Shown here in pieces: positions 35,024 to 44,087 of a stretch of DNA of 64,000 nucleotides (position 1 is its first letter; each line of letters starts with the position of its first letter). The stretch lies in contig JAHXIP010000001.1 in assembly GCA_025655575.1 (NCBI GenBank), positions 62,001 through 126,000 on the forward strand, read 5' to 3'. The DNA is from Candidatus Thiodiazotropha sp. (ex Monitilora ramsayi). Lineage in GTDB: Bacteria; Pseudomonadota; Gammaproteobacteria; Chromatiales; Chromatiaceae. The position numbers were made by a program, and so were the translations under genes. The notes below the pieces were generated by a model. The model did no database searches. It had not been told where the DNA came from and saw only the letters and a program-made list of their open reading frames with translations.

Positions 35024-35382
35024 TAAACCTTCCCACGCATCGCATCCAGGTATTCAACCACCCGGATCAGACCGGGTACGGACTTTATCTGATCTGCAGG
35101 GATACCACCGATATGGCGGTTCTCTGTCTGCATCCAGTGCTTCAGATCACCCGGCTTCCCGCCCACCAGAACGTAGAGACTGCGGTAAACGCGAACCAAC
35201 AAGAGCGCCAGTTCGCCCGACTTGCTGCGGGGATCCAGCCCGGCTCGGTGAAAGGCCGTACGGTCCCGACCCACCACCTTGCCGAGATCATCCTGGGTCA
35301 GCCCCAATGCCTTACCCGCACTGAGCAATGCCTTGGTCAGGGTTGTGGATTCGTTGGGTTTTTCGACTCTATGTGCGTGCAT
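35023..35382 (-). CDS. Xre/ParS-type antitoxin (DUF2384) of the RES pair
   Basis: A 119-residue DNA-binding antitoxin. The N-terminal part has a helix-turn-helix (TLTKALLSAGKALGLTQDDLGKVVGRDRTAFHRAG). The C-terminal part (LLVRVYRSLYVLVGGKPGDLKHWMQTENRHIGGIPADQIKSVPGLIRVVEYLDAMRG) is the DUF2384 region that inhibits the toxin. It is the promoter-proximal gene of the pair. An inverted repeat 45 bp upstream is a candidate autoregulatory operator. Confidence 0.9.
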   Translation of the reverse strand: MHAHRVEKPNESTTLTKALLSAGKALGLTQDDLGKVVGRDRTAFHRAGLDPRSKSGELALLLVRVYRSLYVLVGGKPGDLKHWMQTENRHIGGIPADQIKSVPGLIRVVEYLDAMRGKV

Positions 35383-35426
35383 AACTTACTCTATTTAGGC
35401 GCATATACAATATATAGTATTTAATT

Positions 35427-35440
35427 GTTGCTAATGCAAC
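35427..35440. promoter_or_regulatory. Candidate operator of the RES/Xre pair
   Basis: GTTGC-TAAT-GCAAC, a perfect five-base inverted repeat in a very AT-rich stretch (ACAATATATAGTAT nearby) just upstream of the antitoxin start. Autorepression at such sites is common in toxin-antitoxin pairs; direct evidence is lacking. Confidence 0.45.
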
Positions 35441-35654
35441 ATATTAATTCCGATTCAATGATGTTGTTCATTCAAATTAAAAGAAATAAGAGTGGCGATA
35501 ATCTCACGCCCATCAGGGTGATTTTTCACCGCCGGATAGTGCTGGTTTTCCTGACTCGAGATATCTCTCTGCACCTCCCAGAGAAAACCAGACTCTGTGT
35601 AACACCAAGGTCATGACGGCTGTCTATAACAATAATGGGCCTGCGGAGAAAATA

Positions 35655-37310
35655 ATGATTCACAAAAAAACGGACGCTGAAACACATGAAGTGTTTAATC
35701 AACCGAGTCCACTTGAGGGTTATAACGCCTATACATCGGACAATACTCTGCAACACTACGTAAACATTTTCGGTGGTGGCTGGGGTAAAGAGATCCTGAG
35801 AGACTATGGCCACTTGACTGGAAACGAGCTCCAGCAAGCGGGTTTTGATGCCAACCGATGTAAACCGGAATTTCAAAGCCATGATCGCTTCGGTCACCGT
35901 ATTGATCTGGTCAAATACCACCCGGCTTACCACCAGTTAATGAAAGCTGCAATCGAGGCCCGCCATCACAGCCTGCCATGGATTGATGAGAGGGCTGGTG
36001 CACATGTTGTCAGGGCAGGTATTGAGTATCTGCATACACAGGCAGACCCAGGCAGTGGATGCCCCCTCACCATGACGTTTGCCTCGGTACCAGTCATAAG
36101 CCAGGAAGCGGAAATAGCAAAGACTTGGCTGCCCAGAATCACCGCAAATCAATACGACCCGAGCAATATCCCATTTTATGAAAAGCCGGGCCTGACCATC
36201 GGCATGGCCATGACCGAAAAGCAGGGCGGGTCCGATGTACGTGCAAACACCACCTATGCCTATCCACTTGATACTCCAGGTCCTGGAAAAGAATACGAAC
36301 TTGTAGGCCACAAGTGGTTCTGTTCTGCCCCAATGTGTGATGCGTTTTTAGTACTTGCCAACACTGACAAAGGACTCACCTGTTTTTTACTTCCACGCTG
36401 GAAGCCCGATGGTAGTAAAAACGCCATGCACATTCAGCGCATCAAAAACAAAATGGGTAACGTCTCCAATGCCTCATCCGAAGTCGAGTACAAAGGTGCA
36501 TTTTCATGGATGATCGGTGAGGAAGGGCGGGGAATCGGCACAATCTTGAAAATGGTTGCGCTGACACGCTTCGACTGCATGGTCGGCTCGTCAGCTATTA
36601 TGAGGCAAGCCACCGCTCAGGCCATACACCATACCGGTGAGCGGCAAGCATTTGGCAGGAATCTGCATGAACAACCACTGATGCAAAATGTGCTGGCGGA
36701 TCTTGCACTGGAGTCTGAAGCCGCACTAGCCATCAGTATGCGGTTGGCATATACGCTGGATATGCGTGACGAGTATGAGAAATCCCTCTTTCGAATCGGT
36801 GCAGCAATTGGTAAATACTGGATCTGTAAACGTGCAGCACAACTCACCTATGAAGCCATGGAATCCATTGGTGGTGTTGCAGTTGTGGAAGATAATGTCC
36901 TCGCCCGCCTCTACCGGGAGTCGCCCATCAATGCCATCTGGGAAGGATCAGGCAATATCCAGTGTCTAGACGTTTCAAGAGTCATGAGAAAACAGCCGAC
37001 GGTGATCGATGTGTTCATCCTTGAACTTGAAAAAGCTGCAGGTCACATAGCGCAATTCGACTCTACACTAAACAAGTTAAAAGACGAACTCATGAAAGAT
37101 CTCGAAATGGAACACCTGCTTCGCAGGCTGGTTGAGAAGATGGCCCTGCTCTGGCAGGCATCCACACTGATTCAATACTCAGAACCAACTATTGCTGACG
37201 CTTTCGTCTCAAGCCGACTTAGTGGAGACTGTGGCCATATGTACGGCACACTCCCAATAACCAATTTTAGGGAAATCATCACCCGGTCGAAACTTAAACT
37301 GGAGAAATAA
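35655..37310 (+). CDS. aidB: AidB-type acyl-CoA dehydrogenase
   Basis: A 551-residue flavoprotein. NQPSPLEGYNAYTSDNTLQ at the N-terminus, GMAMTEKQGGSDVRANTT in the flavin domain and AIWEGSGNIQCLDVSRVM near the C-terminus are AidB features; E. coli AidB has 541 residues. AidB binds DNA and is induced by alkylation, with weak isovaleryl-CoA dehydrogenase activity. The glutamate in WEGSGNI fits the acyl-CoA dehydrogenase base. The start was set at the ATG with GGAG seven bases upstream; a frame from 35613 is longer. It is divergent from the toxin pair across about 270 bp. Confidence 0.92.
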   Translation: MIHKKTDAETHEVFNQPSPLEGYNAYTSDNTLQHYVNIFGGGWGKEILRDYGHLTGNELQQAGFDANRCKPEFQSHDRFGHRIDLVKYHPAYHQLMKAAIEARHHSLPWIDERAGAHVVRAGIEYLHTQADPGSGCPLTMTFASVPVISQEAEIAKTWLPRITANQYDPSNIPFYEKPGLTIGMAMTEKQGGSDVRANTTYAYPLDTPGPGKEYELVGHKWFCSAPMCDAFLVLANTDKGLTCFLLPRWKPDGSKNAMHIQRIKNKMGNVSNASSEVEYKGAFSWMIGEEGRGIGTILKMVALTRFDCMVGSSAIMRQATAQAIHHTGERQAFGRNLHEQPLMQNVLADLALESEAALAISMRLAYTLDMRDEYEKSLFRIGAAIGKYWICKRAAQLTYEAMESIGGVAVVEDNVLARLYRESPINAIWEGSGNIQCLDVSRVMRKQPTVIDVFILELEKAAGHIAQFDSTLNKLKDELMKDLEMEHLLRRLVEKMALLWQASTLIQYSEPTIADAFVSSRLSGDCGHMYGTLPITNFREIITRSKLKLEK

Positions 37311-37540
37311 TCACGTTTAATACCGGCAATCATCAATACACAAAGCAGAATCTTATTCCACCATTGTATCTATTTTCTCGAAAACTCCCAGGCTACGCCC
37401 TCAGTTTTTCCACACCAATGACTGGTAGAGAAACGGTATAGTCTAACAGCGTGTATAACGTGGAAGAATTTGAACGGCTAAAAGTTGTGTTCATTATGCG
37501 AGCATAAAAAGGCGCACACGGAATGCCTGTATATTTCACC

Positions 37541-38530
37541 CTATCCTTTACAAAAAACTACCCTGTTTCGGCCGCTATTCTTGGCCTCATATAGATTCTT
37601 GTCGCCGTTCTTCATCCAATGCTTCCAGTCTCTAACTGAATTCAGACCAGCCACACCAATACTGACCGTTACCGTACGACCGGGTATTAATGAAAGTTTT
37701 TCAATACCCTTTCTTATTTTTTCTGCTATGTCGATGCTATTGGCTTCATCGGTGTTGTAGAGCAGAACCAAAAACTCTTCTCCACCGATTCTGAATACTT
37801 TATCACTGTCTCGAAGAAAGTCCTTTAAGAATACCCCCAGCTGTTTGAGGACGTGATCCCCAATCTCATGGCCTAGTTCATCATTAATCATCTTGAAATG
37901 GTCAACGTCCATGATAATTAGTGTGAAAGCAGTATTTGTTCGATTAGCTTGATGTATCGCCTGTTCCAGAGAGTCTTTAAGCAGTGTTCTATTGTACAGA
38001 CCGGTTAGCTTGTCTGTAATCGCCTGTTTGTGCAGTTCGCTATATTGCCTGGCTATGATATGAAGAAAAATAGCCGAATATGCACTGACCAATGCGAATG
38101 TTACGGAAAACCTGGTGGCTTCATGTGTCTCAAAAAGGCTCCATGCTATTGGAACATTGACCAGTGCAAATACTATATTCGATATCCATGCCTGACGCTC
38201 TGACATCATAAAGTAATACAACAGCACTGTTGAATAACACCAATAGGTGCCGGTTATTCCAATTTTTTCCGTTAGATAGGCCACAAACAAAGTCGTAAAA
38301 GGGCCCAGCCAGATAAACGTATAGATAGTTTTATAGCTTTTTTTATGACATCTCCAGGCAACAAAATATAGACTCAACGAGGTAATCACGGCACCTATAC
38401 CAATTCCCTCGTGTTGATAAGTCAGGTGATAAAAAGCAAAAGGCAATACCAGGGTTCCAGCGGTGACAGAAAGCCAGAAAGTTGATTTAAGATGAAAATC
38501 AGTTTCATGCCGTGAGGTTAAATCATCCAT
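37541..38530 (-). CDS. Membrane diguanylate cyclase (GGDEF)
   Basis: A 329-residue cyclic-di-GMP synthase. Residues 15-165 contain about six membrane helices with short loops and no named sensor domain. Residues 168-329 are the GGDEF domain: DKLTGLYNR, DVDHFKMINDELGHEIGD and the active site GGEEF near 249. The inhibitory RxxD motif, five residues before GGEEF, is not clear (DSDKVFRIGGEEF). There is no EAL domain, so it should only make c-di-GMP. It stands alone, facing aidB, and its upstream region abuts that of oleate hydratase. Confidence 0.92.
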   Translation of the reverse strand: MDDLTSRHETDFHLKSTFWLSVTAGTLVLPFAFYHLTYQHEGIGIGAVITSLSLYFVAWRCHKKSYKTIYTFIWLGPFTTLFVAYLTEKIGITGTYWCYSTVLLYYFMMSERQAWISNIVFALVNVPIAWSLFETHEATRFSVTFALVSAYSAIFLHIIARQYSELHKQAITDKLTGLYNRTLLKDSLEQAIHQANRTNTAFTLIIMDVDHFKMINDELGHEIGDHVLKQLGVFLKDFLRDSDKVFRIGGEEFLVLLYNTDEANSIDIAEKIRKGIEKLSLIPGRTVTVSIGVAGLNSVRDWKHWMKNGDKNLYEAKNSGRNRVVFCKG

Positions 38531-38814
38531 ATATATGAAGAGCCCTTATTATTTTTAACGAAAAATCGATAATACCACTTTTTTGCAAAGACACCTGAAT
38601 CCATCATTCGCCAGCAAAGTTTTACTGACATTAACTTCAAGAGACGCTCTAAAAAGTCACGCAAAGCGCTGTATCTTGATGAAATGGATCGCATTATTCC
38701 TTGGTAAAATCTTACCGCAACAACCATGAAGATGAAAAAAACGCATAAAGATAATACGAATTTGGACGATATTACACTGGGTTGACGGTTCAAATTTAAT
38801 GGAGGGGATTCACT
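38531..38814. other. Divergent intergenic region between the diguanylate cyclase and oleate hydratase genes
   Basis: About 284 bp, clearly more AT-rich than the core genome. It ends with GGAGGGG before the GTG start of oleate hydratase. A basic minus-strand reading frame crosses it but has no family features. It should carry both promoters. Confidence 0.45.
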
Positions 38815-40617
38815 GTGACCGGTAATTACAATAATGTTATTGCGTCTCAAAAAGAGGGGATCGAGAAAAAGAGCGCATATCTTGTAGGTGGCGGTATTGC
38901 ATCGCTGGCAGCGGCAGCGTACTTGATAAGAGACGGCCACATGTTCGGCGAGAAGATCACGATTTTAGAGCAACTCGATATAAATGGCGGCTGCCTGGAT
39001 GGCAGCGGGAACGCTATCGATGGCTACATCATGCGCGGTGGGCGGGAAATGGAGGCACACTATGAGTGCACATGGGATCTTTTTTCGTTTATTCCTGATC
39101 TGAAACGTAAAGATCCTGATGCGCCATTCACCAGCCCAGAGCCAGCGCTTGTTTCCGACCCAGAACGTACAGTTTTAAAACGGATTCGCGATATCAACCA
39201 ATGGGATCCCAACTCCTCCAAATGCCGTCTGATGAGCAACTGTGGTGAACCGGATCGAGACCCTTCGTTAGGGCTCTCCCTGAGTCATGTGTTGGAACTG
39301 ACGAAGTTGACCCTGAAGACTGAAGAAGAACTGGGTGCAACAACCGTGGAAGAGTTTTTTTCAGACTCTTTTTTTAAAACCAATATGTGGTATTTCTGGA
39401 CATCCATGTTTGCAATGGAAACGTGGCACTCGGTAGTAGAGATGCGGCGCTATATGCAGCGCTTCATGCACCTGATGCCGACTATGAGCAAACTGGAAGA
39501 TATTCTGTTTACCACCTATAACCAATATGAGTCCATGGTCTTGCCGCTGCAAACCTGGCTCAAGAGTGAAGGCGTTAACTTTGATTTAAAAACTCAGGTC
39601 ACTGATCTGGATATTGAGATCGTAAACGGTGAAAAGACCGTGACCGCCATCCATTTGCTTCGTGGTTCTTCAAAGACGAGTGAAATAATTGCCACAACAG
39701 TGGACGACCTGGTGTTCGTTACCAATGGCTCGATGGTAGAGAATTCCACCACAGGCAATACTAATGAACCTGCAATTCTTAAACGGGAAACTGGTGCTTG
39801 CTGGCAGTTATGGAAAAATATTGCTGCAAGAGACCCTGCTTTTGGTCGGCCTGAGGTTTTTTGTTCAGACATCGACAAAAGCAAGTTTGTCTCTTTCACC
39901 ATTACTGCAACAGACTCGCCGATTGCGGATTTGCTAAAAGAATTTACCGGCGTGGATCCCTATTCTCACAAAGCTGTGACCGGCGGCATCATGACGATCA
40001 AAGACTCCAGCTGGCTCATGAGTGCAACCTGCAACCGACAGCCACAGTACAGGAGTCAGCCTGTCGGTGACTACCAACCAAAACAGCATAAGGATGACCC
40101 GGACAAAAACGTACTGGCTATCTGGGCTTACGGCTTGTTTCCAGACAATACTGGTGACTACGTGAAAAAGAAGATGAGCGATTGTACCGGTGAAGAGCTG
40201 CTGACAGAGCTACTCTACCATTGGGGAGCCAAAGACCAGATTCCAGCTATTATGAAGACGGTCAAAGTTATCCCTTGCATGATGCCATATATCACCAGCC
40301 AATTTTTACCGCGCGTCAAAGGTGACCGTCCGGAAGTTATTCCTGAAGGAAGTAAAAATCTTGCCTTTTTAGGGCAGTTCACCGAGATACCTGATGATTG
40401 TGTATTTACCGTCGAGTATTCTGTTCGCTCGGCAATTACGGCTGTTTACAAGCTACTTGGCATAACGGATAAGACCCCGCCAGAAGTTTACCCCTCCAAG
40501 GACGACGTGCGCGTGATCATCAAGGCGAGCGAAACGATGCATGACGGCAAAATTCCCGGAGAACACCTTCTGGCTCACCTACTGAAAGGCACAAGCCTAC
40601 AAGGTTTGCTGAAATGA
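38815..40617 (+). CDS. ohyA: Oleate hydratase
   Basis: A 600-residue FAD-dependent enzyme that adds water to the cis-9 double bond of unsaturated fatty acids, giving 10-hydroxy acids. AYLVGGGIASLAAAAYLIRD (glycines at 25-27) is the dinucleotide fold. RGGREMEAHYECTWDLF carries the conserved glutamate region of the active site, and NQYESMVLPL, FLGQFTEIPDDCVFTVEYSVR and a C-terminal IPGEHLL segment are family marks. The start is GTG with GGAGG nine bases upstream. Reported roles include detoxifying unsaturated fatty acids at the membrane. It is followed after 33 bp by a secreted patatin gene, which could supply free fatty acids. Confidence 0.95.
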   Translation: MTGNYNNVIASQKEGIEKKSAYLVGGGIASLAAAAYLIRDGHMFGEKITILEQLDINGGCLDGSGNAIDGYIMRGGREMEAHYECTWDLFSFIPDLKRKDPDAPFTSPEPALVSDPERTVLKRIRDINQWDPNSSKCRLMSNCGEPDRDPSLGLSLSHVLELTKLTLKTEEELGATTVEEFFSDSFFKTNMWYFWTSMFAMETWHSVVEMRRYMQRFMHLMPTMSKLEDILFTTYNQYESMVLPLQTWLKSEGVNFDLKTQVTDLDIEIVNGEKTVTAIHLLRGSSKTSEIIATTVDDLVFVTNGSMVENSTTGNTNEPAILKRETGACWQLWKNIAARDPAFGRPEVFCSDIDKSKFVSFTITATDSPIADLLKEFTGVDPYSHKAVTGGIMTIKDSSWLMSATCNRQPQYRSQPVGDYQPKQHKDDPDKNVLAIWAYGLFPDNTGDYVKKKMSDCTGEELLTELLYHWGAKDQIPAIMKTVKVIPCMMPYITSQFLPRVKGDRPEVIPEGSKNLAFLGQFTEIPDDCVFTVEYSVRSAITAVYKLLGITDKTPPEVYPSKDDVRVIIKASETMHDGKIPGEHLLAHLLKGTSLQGLLK

Positions 40618-40650
40618 CGAGGTAACCAATAAACGCTACGTGTTATTGAT

Positions 40651-41883
40651 ATGAAAACCGTATTAAAAAATTTAGCTTTTCTTGTGTCCGTTTTTGCCTT
40701 GAGCATTTGCAGTACCGCCGGAAGATCATCGCAAACCGAAACGGATCCGCTTTCAGGTAAAACCGTTATTCTGGCCATTGATGGAGGTGGAATTAAGGGC
40801 GTCATTCCTGCGACATTTATCAAGCATATTGAGTCCGCATTAAGGAAACCGTCTTACCAGTTATTCGATGTAATAGGAGGAACATCTACTGGTGGCATCA
40901 TTTCAGCCGCCCTCACCACACCCAAGAAAACCACCGGTCACCCATACACCGCTGAAGAAATAGTAAATATTTACCGTTCTGATGGGGGCAAAATCTTTCT
41001 CGCTCAGGAATGTGAGGTTGAGCTATGCGCGACTTACTATGCCGATAACGGTAGCGGAGGTGGGGTTGAGCCCTACTTGCAAAAAATGTATGGCCCAGAC
41101 GTTTCACTTGTTAGTAGTCGCGAAAAAATGCAATCTTTAGCCGGTAACCGTGTAAAACATATGTTCACTACTTCGTACATTGTGAATAACAGCCAGAAAA
41201 AAGCATCAAAACCTGTTCGCGGTGAAGACTTTGGTCCCTATCTTTTTAACTGGTTTGATGCTGTCAATAACCCTGCTACCGATAACTACCATGTATGGGA
41301 GGCCGCCAGAGGAACGAGTGCTGCTCCAACATATTTTCCGATTGCTAATGTGGGTGGCAAAACTCCCCCCAGGTCTGCAGCGGCCAACAAATGGGTAGTT
41401 GACGGTGGAACCATGTCAAATAACCCAGCCACTTGGGGCGTCACGGAAGCCTTGAGAACAGGTATGGCTTCGCGCCTGGAAGACATAATTGTTATTTCAG
41501 TGGGGACGGGAATATATGAAGGTGGTGCAGGTGTAGGCATTAATAGCAATGCGGTAACGGGTATCGTTCCAGTAGCTGGTAATTGGAGCACGACCCCCTG
41601 GATGGTCGAGAAGCTGGACGACCTTGAGGGCGCTGATCATAACAGGGGTGTATTGATGAGCATCGTGTTTAACGCCGTTCAAACGGTCACAAACAGCCAG
41701 TTGACTGCATTGAAACAAGCAGGACTCAAATATTATCGGCTCGAGCCTGAACTCACTTACGCACAAAGTCATATGGATAACATACATCCGCGCAATATCC
41801 AGTCATTAATTGCAACTGCTAATGCGTACATAAATGGAGAAGGAGCAGAAATGTTCAAGGCTATTTTGAATGATTTGCGGTAA
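40651..41883 (+). CDS. Secreted patatin-like phospholipase
   Basis: A 410-residue lipid acyl hydrolase. The first 24 or so residues are a signal peptide (NLAFLVSVFALSICSTAG). AIDGGGIKGVIP is the oxyanion-hole loop, GGTSTGG the nucleophile elbow with Ser79, and DGGTMSNNP carries the dyad Asp at about 251. These are all that a patatin needs. The protein is nearer plant-type and bacterial secreted patatins than ExoU. It lies 33 bp after oleate hydratase and is likely on the same transcript, although no strong ribosome site precedes its ATG. Confidence 0.92.
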   Translation: MKTVLKNLAFLVSVFALSICSTAGRSSQTETDPLSGKTVILAIDGGGIKGVIPATFIKHIESALRKPSYQLFDVIGGTSTGGIISAALTTPKKTTGHPYTAEEIVNIYRSDGGKIFLAQECEVELCATYYADNGSGGGVEPYLQKMYGPDVSLVSSREKMQSLAGNRVKHMFTTSYIVNNSQKKASKPVRGEDFGPYLFNWFDAVNNPATDNYHVWEAARGTSAAPTYFPIANVGGKTPPRSAAANKWVVDGGTMSNNPATWGVTEALRTGMASRLEDIIVISVGTGIYEGGAGVGINSNAVTGIVPVAGNWSTTPWMVEKLDDLEGADHNRGVLMSIVFNAVQTVTNSQLTALKQAGLKYYRLEPELTYAQSHMDNIHPRNIQSLIATANAYINGEGAEMFKAILNDLR

Positions 41884-42249
41884 CGAATAGTAACGCGAAT
41901 ACGAACACCGCGAATATCGGGGTTAGGTCTTGCGGTTTACCTACAAGTATAAGCCCGGCGTCCACTTCCGCAGGACTCCGGGCAATTGTCGACGCTGCAT
42001 TACCACCGATTGAGGGTTAGGATGAATGACTGCTCTTAGCACGATTCGGAAAGAATACTAGCCACGTCTAATGGTTCGCTTTGGTCACATTAGGGGCTTC
42101 CGGCAAGCGCCGCCAAGAGCTATCCAGCAATACGATCCTCGTGCATTCTTATGGCAGCCATAATTTCGACCAAATTGGCCTGTTCTCGAGTTTATTTACC
42201 TGATTACGACATTAATTGTCTAGAACAACAACACTGAATCTATCAGTCA
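41884..42249. other. Intergenic region at the border of the accessory block and glmS
   Basis: About 366 bp without a gene, between the convergent patatin and glmS genes. At 41953-41983 an 11-bp stem with one mismatch (GCCCGG-GTCC and GGAC-CCGGGC, nine-base loop) stands out; no T-tract follows. It may end the patatin transcript. No repeat shared with other parts of the window was noticed, and nothing identifies an integration site. Confidence 0.45.
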
Positions 42250-44076
42250 CTATTCAACTGTCACCGATTTCGCCAAATTCCTCGGCTGATCCACATCTGT
42301 CCCTTTCAATATCGCTACGTGGTACGCCAATAGTTGCAGCGGAATGCTGTAAACGATAGGCGCTGTGGTCGGATAAATATCGGAGAGTGTGAGGTTCTGG
42401 TAGTTGTCCAGGTCGATTTTGACTTTCTGGTCGCTGAAGAGGAAAAGCTCTCCGCCTCGTGCACGGACTTCCTGCAGGTTCGATAGCACTTTTTCCAACA
42501 GGGGATCGTCCGGTAAAGCACAGACTACCGGCATCTCTGCATCGACCAGTGCCAGAGGACCATGCTTCAGTTCACCAGCGGGATAGGCTTCTGCATGGAT
42601 ATAGGAGATCTCTTTCAGCTTTAATGCTCCCTCCATGGCGACCGGGTAGAAGCAGCCTCGACCGAGGAAAAGTGCATGTTGTCGGTCGGCAAAGGCATTG
42701 GCCATTGTCTTGATGGCATCGCTCAGCTCCAGTACCACTTCAACCTGACGGGGTACGGCATGCAGTTCATTTACCAGCACCTGCTCATCCGCCTCGCTCA
42801 ATCCTTGGCGTTTAGCCAGCGCCAGGGTCAATAGGCGCAGGGCAACCAATTGAGTAGTGAATGCCTTGGTCGATGCCACGCCGATTTCAGGTCCGGCCCG
42901 TGTCATCAGGGCGACATTGGATTCTCTGACCAGGGAGCTCTCCGGTACATTGCAAATACACAGGCTACCGATGTAGCCCATGCTATTTGCCGCTCGAAGC
43001 GCCGCAAGGGTATCAGCAGTTTCGCCAGATTGTGAGATGGTGAGAAAAAGCGTATCCGGTGACACCACGACTTTGCGATAGCGGTATTCACTCGCCACTT
43101 CGATACTGCAGGGTATGCCGATCTCTTCCAGCCAGTACTTTGCGACCAAGCCGGCATGGTAGCTGGTGCCACAGGCCACGATCTGTACCTGTTTGGTCTT
43201 GTCGAACAGGGTTTTGGCTTCGTGACCGAAGCTCTCTTCCATCAGCCTGCCTTTGTAGATCCTGCCTTCCAGCGTCTCTGCAATTACGCCGGGCTGTTCG
43301 TAAATCTCCTTCAGCATGTAGTGGCGGTAGGGGCCCTTGTCCACGCTGTCGGCATTCAGCTTTGATGTCTTTTCCTGACGCGCAACCTGCTCTCCTACCT
43401 TATCGAAAATCGTTATTTTCTCGCGGCTGATCTCCGCCACGTCACCCTCTTCCAAAAACAGAAATCTTTGGGTAACGGGTAATAACGCAGCCACATCAGA
43501 GGCGATGAAATTTTCACCTTCACCCAAACCGATCACCAGGGGACTGCCTTCCCGTGTCACGATAATTCTGTCGGACTCCTCAGGACAGGCGACCGCCATC
43601 GCATAGGCACCGGTCATCTCTTTAGAGGCTTCTTTAACCGATTGGAAAATATCCAATCCCTCTGCTAACTTGCTTGCCAGAAGATGCGCGATGACTTCCG
43701 TATCGGTTTCCGAGGTAAAGACAAATCCCAGGGATTCCAGCCTGGTACGTAGCTCACTATGGTTTTCGATAATGCCATTGTGTACAACGGCCACCCGCTC
43801 TCCACTCATGTGAGGATGCGCGTTCAGTTCCGAAGGCCTGCCATGGGTTGCCCATCGCGTATGCGCAATACCCAACAGGCCATTGGCACCAGTATCTGCA
43901 ACGATGTCATCAAGATTAGACACCTTGCCAATGGTCCTGAATCTCTGTATTCCCCCTGACGCTTCCCTAACCGCCAGTCCGGCAGAATCGTAACCCCGAT
44001 ATTCCAGTCTCCTCAGGCCTTCCATCAGAATGGGAACCACATTGCGCTGGGCGATGCCGCCAACAATGCCACACAT
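42250..44076 (-). CDS. glmS: Glucosamine-6-phosphate synthase (glutamine-hydrolysing)
   Basis: Makes glucosamine 6-phosphate from fructose 6-phosphate and glutamine, the first step to UDP-GlcNAc. The 608-residue protein begins MCGIVGG, so Cys2 becomes the N-terminal nucleophile of the glutaminase domain (1-240). Two SIS domains follow, with ACGTSYHAG, TISQSGETADTLAALR and VASTKAFTTQ. It ends in the conserved PRNLAKSVTVE. It lies 11 bp after glmU on the minus strand, forming the usual glmUS pair. No glmS ribozyme is expected in this phylum and none was seen. Confidence 0.97.
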   Translation of the reverse strand: MCGIVGGIAQRNVVPILMEGLRRLEYRGYDSAGLAVREASGGIQRFRTIGKVSNLDDIVADTGANGLLGIAHTRWATHGRPSELNAHPHMSGERVAVVHNGIIENHSELRTRLESLGFVFTSETDTEVIAHLLASKLAEGLDIFQSVKEASKEMTGAYAMAVACPEESDRIIVTREGSPLVIGLGEGENFIASDVAALLPVTQRFLFLEEGDVAEISREKITIFDKVGEQVARQEKTSKLNADSVDKGPYRHYMLKEIYEQPGVIAETLEGRIYKGRLMEESFGHEAKTLFDKTKQVQIVACGTSYHAGLVAKYWLEEIGIPCSIEVASEYRYRKVVVSPDTLFLTISQSGETADTLAALRAANSMGYIGSLCICNVPESSLVRESNVALMTRAGPEIGVASTKAFTTQLVALRLLTLALAKRQGLSEADEQVLVNELHAVPRQVEVVLELSDAIKTMANAFADRQHALFLGRGCFYPVAMEGALKLKEISYIHAEAYPAGELKHGPLALVDAEMPVVCALPDDPLLEKVLSNLQEVRARGGELFLFSDQKVKIDLDNYQNLTLSDIYPTTAPIVYSIPLQLLAYHVAILKGTDVDQPRNLAKSVTVE

Positions 44077-44087
44077 ATCTCTACCTC

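Noticed and set aside
35425..35616. 63-codon frame upstream of aidB
   Set aside because: Overlaps the toxin-antitoxin promoter region and shows no conserved pattern or ribosome site.
38518..38694. Basic minus-strand frame before the diguanylate cyclase
   Set aside because: No recognisable domain, overlaps the cyclase start, and lies in the AT-rich divergent promoter region.
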